Shown piece after piece: positions 40,901-49,900 of a stretch of DNA of 64,000 nucleotides; positions within the stretch are counted from its first letter, which is position 1; the number at the start of each line of letters is the position of its first letter. Origin of the DNA: Closterium sp. Naga37s-1 (Eukaryota > Streptophyta > Zygnematophyceae > Desmidiales > Closteriaceae); the NCBI GenBank assembly GCA_947471745.1, contig CANJKZ010000461.1, positions 935,001 through 999,000 of the forward strand. The letters run 5' to 3'. Below the pieces are notes generated by a model that was not told where the DNA came from, searched no databases, and was given only the letters and a program-made list of their open reading frames with translations. Both the position numbers and the translations under genes were made by a program.

Positions 40901-42718
40901 CGAAGTTGGATTGGAGAATGCCGCGCTCGCAATAGCGCCCCACATACTCTCTCCGTAGTCCTCCTCCGCTGCTGCCTCTGGGTTCTCCTCACCCTTTTGC
41001 TGCTCCTTGGTTGCTGCACCACTCTCCTTAGGTTCACTGAACTTGCTGGTCCCTCCAGGTTTGCTCTTCTTGAGCTCATTCTCCTTAGCGCGACCGTTCG
41101 CGCCATCGTCGCTACCGACCGCTCCATCCTTGGTGCTGATGCTTGCTGCCACTTGCCTCTCCTTAGGCATAGGGACCACTGGGATCTGCCACATCTCGTT
41201 GTAGACATCCCTGTCCTCATGAAGGTCCCAAAGAATTCGATCGCCAAGCCTTGCGGTGTAGGTCTTGGCTCCCTTCGAGTTCGTGTCCATGCCGGCCTTT
41301 GCCAACCGCCGCACGGAAATCAGGTTTGCAGCAAGGCTGGGCACCCAAAGCACGTTCTTGAGGCCCACCATCTTTCCATCAGCACCCTTGAACATGGTCT
41401 TGCCCATGCCTTTCACCTCTGCTCGCTGCCCCAAAGCCGATGTGACATGCTTCACCGATGACGGCTCGAGTTCGGTGAGCAAGTCCGGGCGAGGTGTCAT
41501 GCTATAGGTAGCGCCACTATCAATCACCCAATAGTCCAGGGGGTGTAGGGTCACCTTCCCCACAGCTGCTGGCTCCTCAAAGCCTTCATCCTTCTCTGGA
41601 CCAGCCGGTACTTGCGTCGACACGAAGTAGAATAGACCCGGGTATCGATCGTCGCTCGGGTCCTTGTCGTTGTCTCCGCTCTTCATGTTTGCAGCTCCGC
41701 CACCGCGACCGCCACGGCCTCCACGGCCTCGTCCTCTCCCTCCTCCTGCTCCTCTACCCTCTTGGCCTTGAGCAGGGGTCCAACCATCAGGGAGTTTGTA
41801 GCAGTCGCGCCACATGTGTCCGCTCTTGTGGCAATAGTGACACTCGCCGTCGAATCGGCCGCGACCGCGTTCGTAGCTCTTGTCGTCGCTGCCGTAACCG
41901 CCACTCCTGCGGCCTCCGCCGAAGTTGCTGCCACCAAACCTTCCTCCCCCTCGTCCTCTGCCTCTTCCTCGACCATATCCACGGCCGATGCTCGCTGCCC
42001 CAGCGCCATCCGCACTCGCCAACTCACGGCGGCGGAAATCCTCTTGAAGGATAGCTCGCTTCACGTCTTCAAGCGAGAGGCGGGGCAAGTCGCGATTAAG
42101 GTTGATGATGAGCGAGGACCATGACTCTGGGAGTAAGGCCAGCAACTTGGTCTTCTTTTGGAGCTCACTGTAGTTCAAATCAGCTCCCTCAAGCCGCGTC
42201 AACAAGTCGAAGAATTTCTGCACCCCTTCTTCAACCGCTTCGTTTTCTTCAATTCGTAGTGTCGCCATTTGCCGTTCCAACACCACCGCTACCGCCGCTG
42301 TTGCAGGAGCATGTACACCCTTGAGAGCAGCCCATGCCTTTGGTCCTTTCTCTGGTTCACGCTGGAATGGCTTGATGTGACGGATCTGACTGCTCCCCAA
42401 CGCTTGCCCAAGTAAGAGATAGCCTTGTGCGCTCTTCCGCACCCACGGGCTCTTCTCCGGGTCGTTCTCGGGGCGCTTCTCCGTTCCTTCCATCACCTCC
42501 AGCAGGTCATAGTGGTTAAAGATGTTCTCCATCTTGAAGGACCATTCAGCAAAGTTGTCACCGTTGAACTTGTCAAGCCCAAACACCCTAGGCTCATCCC
42601 TAGGTGGGCCAAGACTTGGTTTCATGGGCGCCATGGCTGAATCACGGGGTTGGCCTTGAGCTTGAGCTTCTCCACTGCCACCAGCACCTCTGCCACCCCT
42701 TTCCTCAGGTCCAGACAT
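37949..42718 (-). CDS. Gag-Pol polyprotein of copia E
   Basis: A single frame of about 1590 codons; ATG at 42716-42718 (MSGPEERGG) is the likely start. Parts in order are a Gag core, an Arg/Gly-rich stretch, zinc knuckle CHYCHKSGHMWRDC near 41830, protease DSGATYSM near 41515, pre-integrase HRRMGHVALP with CPTCIQAKF, integrase core (DVVGPLKL, IRTDRGGEFLS, MNGIAERANR), a shorter acidic linker, reverse transcriptase (SRLVAKGYQQ, VVYVDDILIFS) and RNase H (SVESEYMALFRAVREIVW, YVKTTGQPADMMTKRL). This is the normal copia length and order. It is a different lineage from A, C and D: longer LTRs, a canonical zinc knuckle and no expanded linker. Confidence 0.95.
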   Translation of the reverse strand: MSGPEERGGRGAGGSGEAQAQGQPRDSAMAPMKPSLGPPRDEPRVFGLDKFNGDNFAEWSFKMENIFNHYDLLEVMEGTEKRPENDPEKSPWVRKSAQGYLLLGQALGSSQIRHIKPFQREPEKGPKAWAALKGVHAPATAAVAVVLERQMATLRIEENEAVEEGVQKFFDLLTRLEGADLNYSELQKKTKLLALLPESWSSLIINLNRDLPRLSLEDVKRAILQEDFRRRELASADGAGAASIGRGYGRGRGRGRGGGRFGGSNFGGGRRSGGYGSDDKSYERGRGRFDGECHYCHKSGHMWRDCYKLPDGWTPAQGQEGRGAGGGRGRGRGGRGGRGGGAANMKSGDNDKDPSDDRYPGLFYFVSTQVPAGPEKDEGFEEPAAVGKVTLHPLDYWVIDSGATYSMTPRPDLLTELEPSSVKHVTSALGQRAEVKGMGKTMFKGADGKMVGLKNVLWVPSLAANLISVRRLAKAGMDTNSKGAKTYTARLGDRILWDLHEDRDVYNEMWQIPVVPMPKERQVAASISTKDGAVGSDDGANGRAKENELKKSKPGGTSKFSEPKESGAATKEQQKGEENPEAAAEEDYGESMWGAIASAAFSNPTSATGECDWLTLHRRMGHVALPILQQLVKNEMVAGIRVKGEPDEVLGCPTCIQAKFTRFPFPSSEATAKAPLDEVVMDVVGPLKLGAAGAEYFLTIVDVYTRMTWVYVLAKKSDVAETLKTDWFPMVERQQDRLVKSIRTDRGGEFLSKEFGLWLKKNGIRHSLTMPYSPAMNGIAERANRTITEAARGLLIEAGLPDYFWPDAVRSACVAKNRVLTHVGADKWVPYVEWLGRKPKVDMLRVFGCMCMALVPKHLRHNKLGAKAVWAVHLGMAQNSKGWLLRDPFTKKFLVSRDCKFMENFMYKDWKAENEAKIGVRFGEVKSSGLEHVELPLELSSGSTTTRQSSLVNGGEETNDAEEEEEEVQQVSERAPSLPSRTTSAPRIRATPQQRQGLQVPAAEEEGRGKRRVQPPNRLTYDAPGKQGKTALAGAAMMVGDDEESDYEECAFAFFSPVEMPGEPATLKEALESSDAEEWKKAMESELKSIEENDTFELVELPEGRTAITSKWLFKIKSDADGKIERYKSRLVAKGYQQKEKVDFKELFAPVVKPTTLRTLFAGAAIKGWVVKQMDIVTAFLNGILEEEIFMAQPEGFDDGSGRVWKLKKALYGLKQAPRQWYMKLREVLEGIGFTPSTADHSLFMLGEGEQGSFMVVYVDDILIFSPSPDLVKEVMLKLQDKFKCKSLGDVNFYLGLHIERDVEKRSIRVHQRKYLEALAANFGQSEGHVATLFPSGFKCVKGPEEESVGEEERRRFHSLVGSLMYAAVNTRPDVAFATGQLARVVQCPNEEQVAAGMRVAKYLGQTPTVGLQYSAAAQRRQKGADGVEPGRLFLTAYSDASYASEPEDMTSVGGFICCVGGGPTAWESKKQVDQALSSVESEYMALFRAVREIVWQRRLLAELGEEQQRPTPLYCDSQGAIALAKNPVLHGLTKHMRVKWHWTRSMVTAGEVELRYVKTTGQPADMMTKRLVEQQHWKCCKLAGMALN

Positions 42719-42752
42719 TGTCGAAACTGCTCCAAGGGGCTCTGATACCACT

Positions 42753-43571
42753 TGTTATAGTCACAATAGGCTTGAATGTGCCTAAAACGAAAGATAGAGA
42801 GCACAGACGGATTTCTGCACAGCGGCTTCAAACGTTGATAGCGTTCTGCTCACAGCTGCAAATGACCTGATTCAAATTGGATCTGGAGCGTCTTCCCGTC
42901 GTCTACAATTAGCAATTTAGATTGCACGATTTAATAAAGAATTGACGACACGGCGTCGGTTTGAACGAACGGTACTATGGCAGCCACTATAGTCTTAGAA
43001 CACAAGATAGGAAGAGTTACGAGTTGGGAATGACTCCCAGCTCCTACAAACCCCAAGAGCCGAGGTACAGTGATGTGGAACAGTGCCACACTGTCCCCAA
43101 CCACGAAGGGTCTCGAAACTACCCTTCACTAGGGCCTACACCAAGTGAAATGTTACACTACACAAAGTAATGTAACTATCTTCAATATCTTGAGGTGTAC
43201 CCTTTTGGCAAGCTTCGAAATCACTTGAGGCTTGACACCAAGGCTCGGGCTCTTCATCACAAACTCATCCTTGAGTTCTTGATGGGTCTGCTGCACACAC
43301 CTGCGACACGCCGAACGTTCGACACAGGACAAAATAGAAACCGCGCACGACAAAATAGAAACCGCGCGCGAGACACAAACGACCGCGTAACACGCGTCTA
43401 GCGATAACTCGCTATTGACTCGACACACACACTCGACATCATGACTCAACATTCACACACAATTATAAGCATGAAATATATATTATCCCATGCCCTCATA
43501 CCATTCCATACACACACACATTCACGCACACGGACAACAAGCCGAGTGCAAACCGTAGGGTTGCACCAACA
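42753..43571 (-). repeat. 5' LTR of copia E
   Basis: 819 bp, next to the primer site at 42738-42750, hence the promoter-bearing LTR on the minus strand. Confidence 0.95.
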
Positions 43572-43716
43572 GGTGCTACCGCTTGCTGCCGCCCTAGGTG
43601 TTGCCCGTTTTCTGCCCGTCACGCGCCCCTAGAGTGCGCCCCTTCAGTAGCCCGTCGAGCGCCCTCAGCACGCCTTAGTCTTGCTGGCACCACTACTCCT
43701 ACTGCTAACTGCCATT

Positions 43717-46700
43717 GCCTATCATGGCCCAGATTTCTGTCTTAGCAGTTGACGCAGACGGATGCCCTTTCAAGTTAGGGTTGTGGCTTGCGTGCCTACA
43801 CATGTATCTCCAGCGTTTCGTTAGAGATGGCGTCTCCCTGCTCGAGCACACGTCCGGGTCAATTCAGCCCCCCACGACTCCCACTGATCCTGCTGCTAAC
43901 GCTGGTGAGGACGTGCAGCGGCAGTACCGGGCGGATCGCGTTGCCTACACACAGTGGTCGGGTCACGACGCTGTCGCACAGCTTGCTGTTCGCGCTCACC
44001 TGCCGGTCGACCAGAGGACCCACTTTCGTCAGGTGACGTCGGCCCGGACTTTCTACGACGCTGTAGCTAGGCACTACTCTTCCCTCTCTCCTGCCACACG
44101 GCCACTGCGGCAGCTGCGTCCGTTGTCAGAGGAGGTCCAGCAGCTGGTTGAAGAGGCGAGTGTACGTACCTGTGAGTCTGCTAGTTCGGGTGGTGCCGCT
44201 GGTGGAGGCGGAGGTACTGGGGGTGGACATTAGCGGCACCCGAGTCAGCAAGAGACCCTCTCGTCCCACCGACGCGTCCCTGGTGGTGTAGAGGCTGCTA
44301 GTCTAGGTGCTTGTGAGTCTGCTAGCACCGGTATAGTTCCGGCGGAGGCTTTGCTCACCTTCACGCTGGACTCAGGCGCGTCTCGCTGCTTCTTCCGCGC
44401 ACTGCACCATAGTCACTCTGGCTGACCCCTCTGGGGGCCCAGTCTTTGCACGTGCCTCCACCGTTCTCCCGTGTCCGGCAGCCCCCTCTGGCTCCCTCGC
44501 AGGTCTCCACCTCCCCTCGTTCACTACGGACTTGGTGAGTAACACCGTCCTCTAGGACCCGTTTCTCGCTGTCACTACTCCTGGGAGTGAGCTTGTGGCG
44601 ATCTGTACGGACTCACGGACTGGCGCCCACCTCGCCACGTTCACTCGGAGACCCGGGTCTGGCCTGTACACACTGACTACTGAGTCTGCGCAGGTAGCTG
44701 CGTGCGGTCAAGTAGCTGCGTCCGGTCAGGTAGATGAGTCTTGCTCCTGTCGGTTACTCACGCACCCGTCTTTCCTCTGGCACCACCATCTGCGCCACCC
44801 CTCCCTGCCGCGTCTGCGTAGCATGCAATCCTGTCTCCTTGTCTCTGGCCTCCCTAGCTGCGTCTGCGTAGCATGCACTCCTCGGTCATAGGCACCGCCG
44901 TGCCTTCCCTGTGTCGAGGGGCGGCAGCGCGCCGCTCCTCACTCCTCCTCGTTTCCTCCGACCACTGCTCCTCTGCAAACTCTCCACATGGACGTGTGGG
45001 GCCCAGCCCGCGTCAATGGACATGTTCAAGAGCGCTACTTTCTGCTGGTTGTTGATGACTACACGGGCTACACCACGGTCTTCCCCTTGCAGCGCAAGGC
45101 GGATGTCCACAATGTATTGACCCCTTGGATCCATGCTGTCTGTCGCCAGCTGAGCACACGGTTCCAGCACAACCTTCAGGTCCTACGGCTGCACTCTGAC
45201 CGAGGTGGTGAATTTTCCTCCTGCCTCCTCGAGGACTTATATGGTGCTGAGGGCATCACCCATTCGTCCACGCATCCGGCCTCTCCACAGAAAAATGGGA
45301 TTTCCGAGCGCCGCATTGGCTTGGTCATGGAGGTTGCTCGCACCTCCATGATCCATGCGGCTGCTTCCCATTTTCGGTGGCCGTTTGCGGTCTGATACGC
45401 CGCGCAGCAGCTCTCTGGCCCCGTGTCTCCCACCCGGAGACCTCACCTACTATGCGGTGGACGGGGGAGGTTGGTGATGCATCGGCGTTTCGGGTCCGGG
45501 GTTCCCTTGCTCTTGTCCGCGATACTTCCGCGGGCAAGCTCTCTCCTCCCACTCTTCGCTGCGTCTTCCTTGGATTCCCCACCGTTGCCCCGCCCTGGCA
45601 GTTTTACCACACGGCCAATCGCCGCGTCCTGTCCTCCCAGAACGTCACCTTTGACGAGTCGGTTGGCTTCTACCGTCTCTTCCCCGACAGCACTTCCCCC
45701 GTCCCCCCCCCCCCCCCCGCCTCTCTTCCTGGTCCCAGATCCCCCCCCAGTAGACCTCCTCCTCCCATAGGGTCCTGCTCCCTCAGGTGTGTCCCAGGTT
45801 GACCCACCCCCTTTTGTTGCGTCGTTGGAGGTCTCCTCTGACCCAGCTGAGGGGGGTGGCCCTGCTGCTGACGATACAGCAGCTACTCGCCGCTCACCGC
45901 GCTTGGAGACCCCTCCTGGTTTTCCGCCTTGGCCATCTTCGCCGCCTCTGCAGCCTGTCGCTGTAGACTCCGGTGCTGCTGGGGGTGGTGACACTGGGGT
46001 TGCTGACTCTAGAGGTGCTGGTTCTGGGGGTGCTGAGTCTGGGGGTGCTGGCTCTGGGGCTGCTGAGCGTACTAGTGGGGGTGCTACTGCTAGAGGTTCT
46101 GGCGATGGACAGCAGCAGCAGTCTCGTCGACAGGAGCCTCTCTCACCGGAGCAGCTTCGCGAGTGGGCTGTCCGGTGGGGCAGCTCCCATCTGGAGGTGC
46201 TGGATGTGCTGGTGCTAGAGGTATTGGAGCTGCTGGTGCAGGAGGTGCTGGTGCTGGAGGTACTGGAGCTGCTGGTACTGGAGGTGCTGGTGCTGGAGGT
46301 GCTGGAGGTACTGGAGCTGTCGGGGCTGGAGGTGCTGGTGCTGGAGGTGCTGGTGTTGGAGGTACTGGTGCACGTCAGCAGGAGCCTCTCTCACCGCAGC
46401 AGCTTTGCGATTGGGCTGTCCGCTGGGGCAGCTTTGGTGGCGGAGCTGGAGGTGCTGGAGGCGCTGGTGCTGGAGATACTGGAGCTGCTGGTGCTGAAGG
46501 TGCTTGTGCTGGACGTGCTGGAGGTACTGGAGCTGTCAGAGCTGGAGGTGCTGGTGCTGGAGGTACTGGAGGTACTGGAGCTGGGGGTGCTGGAGGTGCT
46601 GGCACTGTGGGTACTACGCAGCGGCGACCGTTCTTCTTGCCACAGCCGCAGTCGTCACTGCCACCACCTGGCTCGGCACTTCGTCAGGTTCTTAGTCTTC

Positions 46701-48517
46701 CGTCTTCCATTGGCCTTACTCCACGTCTACCGTGTCCTCCGCCTAACTAGTCGCAGCCACAGCTACAGCCTGGCTCCCCGCTGCCTGCTCCTTCTCCTTA
46801 CACTGAACAGACAGACTCCCTGACAGAGCGTCGTGAGCCTGAGTCTCGTCCTGCCTCGCCTGTTCGCACTGATCGTCGTGCTCGTTGTGTTTGTCCTGCC
46901 CTTCGTCTTTCCTCTGTTTCACAGCGTATTGCCCTGCCATCTCCTCCGGTGTCCTCTCTTCCTGACGTTCCTGACCCTGAGTCTGACTATGCTCATGCTG
47001 CTAGTCCTACTGTCACGCGCTTCTTGGCCACCCTTGTCACTGACCCTTCCTTTGAGTCTACTGCTGCGTCTGCCTAAGTCATTGAGCTTGTTGACATTGC
47101 TGCTACCTGTCGTCTTGACTACTTCGCGAGTCTTGTTACTGAGACTGAGTCTGAATGTCCTTCGTCCGTCGGGGGTGAGCTTGCCTTTGGCGGTGATGTC
47201 CTTGAGGACAGGCAATTTGAGATCGAGTGCCTCGCGGTTGCTGTACCTCATCTCGCTTCCATGTTGCTTTGCCCTGAGAGAGACCCGGATACACCAGACA
47301 TCCCAAGCCCGCGCTCTTACGCAGAGGCAATCTCAAGTCAGTACACTTCTCAGTTGCAGACAGCCATGGATGCAGAGATGGCTTCCTGGAAGTCCACAGG
47401 CACCTACGTTGACACAGTTCCCCCTGGGGCGAACATAGTCGATGGCATGTGGATTTTCAGGGTGAAGCGGCCGCCGGGTTCACCACCTGCCTTCAAGGTG
47501 CGTTACGTTGCACGAGGCTTCAGTCAGAGACAGGAGGTGGACTTCAAAGATGATCACCACAAAGATGACCACTTGTTACTGTACGTTGCAGCACTGCGTG
47601 ACTATGAGCTTCACCTGCTAGAATTCAACACAACATTCTTGTAGGGCAGCCTTCACGAGGAGATCTGGCTGCGCCGCCCACCTGGCTTCACTGGGTCTTT
47701 TCGTGAGGGTACCCAGTGGAGCCTCCGCGGCCAGTCTACGCTCTCCGCTAGGCGCCCCGCAAATGGCACGACACACTGAGGACTACACTTGCGGCTCTTG
47801 GGTTTGCTTCTTCGTCTGCTGACCCGTCATTGTTCTGCGCACCGACCCTTCTCTGCCGCCGTTCTACATCCACGTCGACGACTTGGTCTTTGTTACTGCT
47901 GACACTGAGGCACACCTTGTGAAGGACTGGCCCTTGTGAAGGCGGAGTTGCAGAAGAGACACACCTGCACTGACCTGGGTGAGCTGCGGAGCTATCTTGG
48001 ATTGCAGATCACCTGGGACAGAGCATGGTGCACCATCACTCTGACTCAGTCACACATGGTGCAGCACGTCCTTCAACGCTTTGGCTTTTAGTTCTCCTCG
48101 CCACAGGCCACTCCTCTGCCTACAGGCCACTCGCTCTCAGCTCCACCTTCGGACAAGTCTGAAGAGCCGAGTGGTCAGTATCCAGAGCTTGTGGGCTGCC
48201 TCATGTACCTGATGACTTGCACTTGACCTGACCTCGCGTACCCTCTAAGCATCCTGGCGCGCTACGTTGTGCCCGGGAGACACCGACCAGAGCACTGGCG
48301 GGCGCTAGGAGGGTGCTGCGTTACTTGTGCACGACATCGGGCATAGGGCTTGTGCTTGGAGGACGTGGTCGAGTTGTACGCACCGGACACTCGGACGATT
48401 CTTGGGCCGACGACCAGGAGACTCAGTGGTCGTCACAGGGTTACACATTCAGTCTCGGCGCTGGTTCTGTCTCCTGGAGGTCCACCCGCTCGTCTTCTGT
48501 ACTTAGTTCCAGCAGTG
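43717..48517 (+). pseudogene. Gag and Pol remnants of copia D
   Basis: Gag begins near 43724 (MAQISVLAVDADG) and resembles that of A (AVARHYSSLSPAT). Protease FTLDSGASRCFF is near 44360. The integrase core at 44990-45400 shows MDVWGPARVNG and LHSDRGGEFSS. The linker at 45800-46740 is Gly/Ala/Glu/Leu repeat. RT (FRVKRPPGSPPAFK, ARGFSQR) is at 47280-48000 and RNase H at 48300-48517. Several breaks make it a fossil. Confidence 0.85.
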
Positions 48518-48643
48518 TGTCAAATGTTATACATGTGCTGTAGGCTATGTTGGGGTACTCATTAGTGAGTACAACACCTTCAGGTCATGATATGGATCTC
48601 TCCCATTCCTTAGTCAAACCACCACTGTCCTACTATTCTAAGA
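48518..48643 (+). repeat. 3' LTR of copia D
   Basis: 126 bp, matching 35891-36016 except for about 7 differences. Confidence 0.9.
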
Positions 48644-48864
48644 CAGTGCACCTCTGACACCCCCCCGCACTGGGATGGTCGAGGTGCACACTGGGATTCG
48701 AACCCGAGACCTTCGCTCTGATATCATGTCAGAATACCAGCCACTAACCATTGGGATAAAAGGGCTTGTTTGTGTAGCGGGTGAGTGCGCCCATAACCCC
48801 CCAGGCCAACGTGCCGGTAACCCTTCCCTAGGATCAATCGAGGATCTCCAGTGCACCTCTGACA

Positions 48865-49900
48865 ATATAAACCTATATATGTCTTTGTTATAGTCATTTT
48901 AGTCATTTTACTTCCACTTTGATTTGAGGTCAAATACTTCCGCTGCAATATCACTCTGCGATCAACCTTCACACGATCCTGGCAAAGCCCCCCCGTGGGA
49001 TTGTAACCAGGGCAAATTTTTTATTTTTGTCTTCTTTGTTTTTTAATCATGCGTTTTTGGAAACCCTGATTATCGGCCCGACCCATGGTAACTTTTAACG
49101 GTCACGGTATTGGTAGTTTATATATTCATTACCCTAACTTCTCTGTGTATCTTTTTTCAAAACACTGATGCTTTATGGAGTAAAGTATTTCAGAGTTATA
49201 TTATTTCGGAAGGACTCTCATCCTTCCAAAGCGCCCATTCTACCGACTGGGCCACTTCAGCTGAAGTGGCATTGCCAACTAAACTATACATCTGTTAAAA
49301 TATTCGGCACACGCAATCAAACAACCGGAATTCCCGGTTAGGAGAGAAGAGGAGGGGCGGGGGGGTGGGGGGAGGGGGGGGAGAGGGAGTGTGCTACAGA
49401 TGCCTCGCGTCAGGGTAAAACTCACTAAAACGGACTTGTACAGTAAGGCCGAAGTGTGCCTAAAACGGAAACCCTGACGGACTTGTACATATCAGGGTGA
49501 TTTACCCTTGTACAGGGTGATTTACACTTGTGTTATATATATATGTATTTATGTATATATGTATACACGCATATATATATATATATATGTTACGGGTGCA
49601 ATGGAACGAGATAGCAAGGATTGCACTAGGAGTCAAACGAGTACAAGTATGAGCGAATGCAATGAGCGAATACTTGTGCGAACATGCAAACGGTTACGCG
49701 GTGCGTGCGAGCTAGCTATTGCTAGGCTGGCATTGAGGTTTGGGTTAGCCCCGAAGTGTAGGCCGACTCGGCCAGGCCAGCGGTGCATGGTTTGGTAAAA
49801 TAGTGTGCGCGGAGTTAACGAAGCCCCGTTTAGTAGTAACGGGCAAACAACGGCTGCTGCTGTACGGGATGTTGAGGACACGGTAAGGAATGCCGAAAAA
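48865..49900. other. Gene-free stretch with simple repeats
   Basis: The first ~120 bases may be the displaced rest of relic F's LTR, but the match is weak. GCCACTTCAGCTGAAGTGGC at 49251-49270 is a perfect palindrome. ACGGACTTGTACA and CAGGGTGATTTAC repeat between 49428 and 49530. An AT-rich TATATG-type simple repeat lies at 49535-49590. No gene is recognised. Confidence 0.55.

Larger units (their letters stand above)
37089..43571 (-). mobile_element. Ty1/copia element E, young and whole-looking
   Basis: The ends are two 819-bp LTRs (37089-37907 and 42753-43571) that differ at about 4 sites. GGTGC flanks both sides (37084-37088 and 43572-43576). The primer site, reverse complement of GGCTCTGATACCA, lies at 42738-42750, so the element reads on the minus strand. 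A purine tract borders the other LTR. One uninterrupted Gag-Pol frame fills the inside. It looks whole and recently inserted into the leader of copia D. Confidence 0.95.
35891..48643 (+). mobile_element. Ty1/copia element D, older, split by copia E
   Basis: LTRs of 126 bp lie at 35891-36016 and 48518-48643 (start TGTCAAATGT, end TTCTAAGA) and differ at about 7 sites, so D is clearly older than A, C and E. Primer site TGGTATTAGAGCAG follows the left LTR. A GC-rich leader at 36080-37088 resumes after element E at 43577. Gag, protease, integrase, linker, RT and RNase H follow to 48517. The 5-bp flanks (CTCTG and CAGTG) have diverged. The element is broken in many places. Confidence 0.88.
35764..48864 (-). 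mobile_element. TRIM-like miniature LTR element, split by copia D
   Basis: On the minus strand, an LTR of 138 bp (48727-48864, starts TGTCAGAGGTGCACTG, ends ATTCTGACA) is followed by primer site TGATATCAGAGC, an internal part of about 67 bases and a G-run. The second LTR then starts at 48659, is interrupted after 16 bases by copia D, and continues at 35890-35764. Without D it is about 350 bp long. The outer flanks GTATA (35759-35763) and ATATA (48865-48869) are a near-match duplication. The LTRs differ at about 7 sites. It encodes nothing, as expected for TRIMs, which depend on other elements. Confidence 0.8.

Noticed and set aside
48644-48864. tRNA-derived SINE with 16-bp target duplications
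   Set aside because: The 16-bp repeats are the starts of two LTRs. A primer site, a G-run and a second LTR continuing at 35890 show a TRIM instead.
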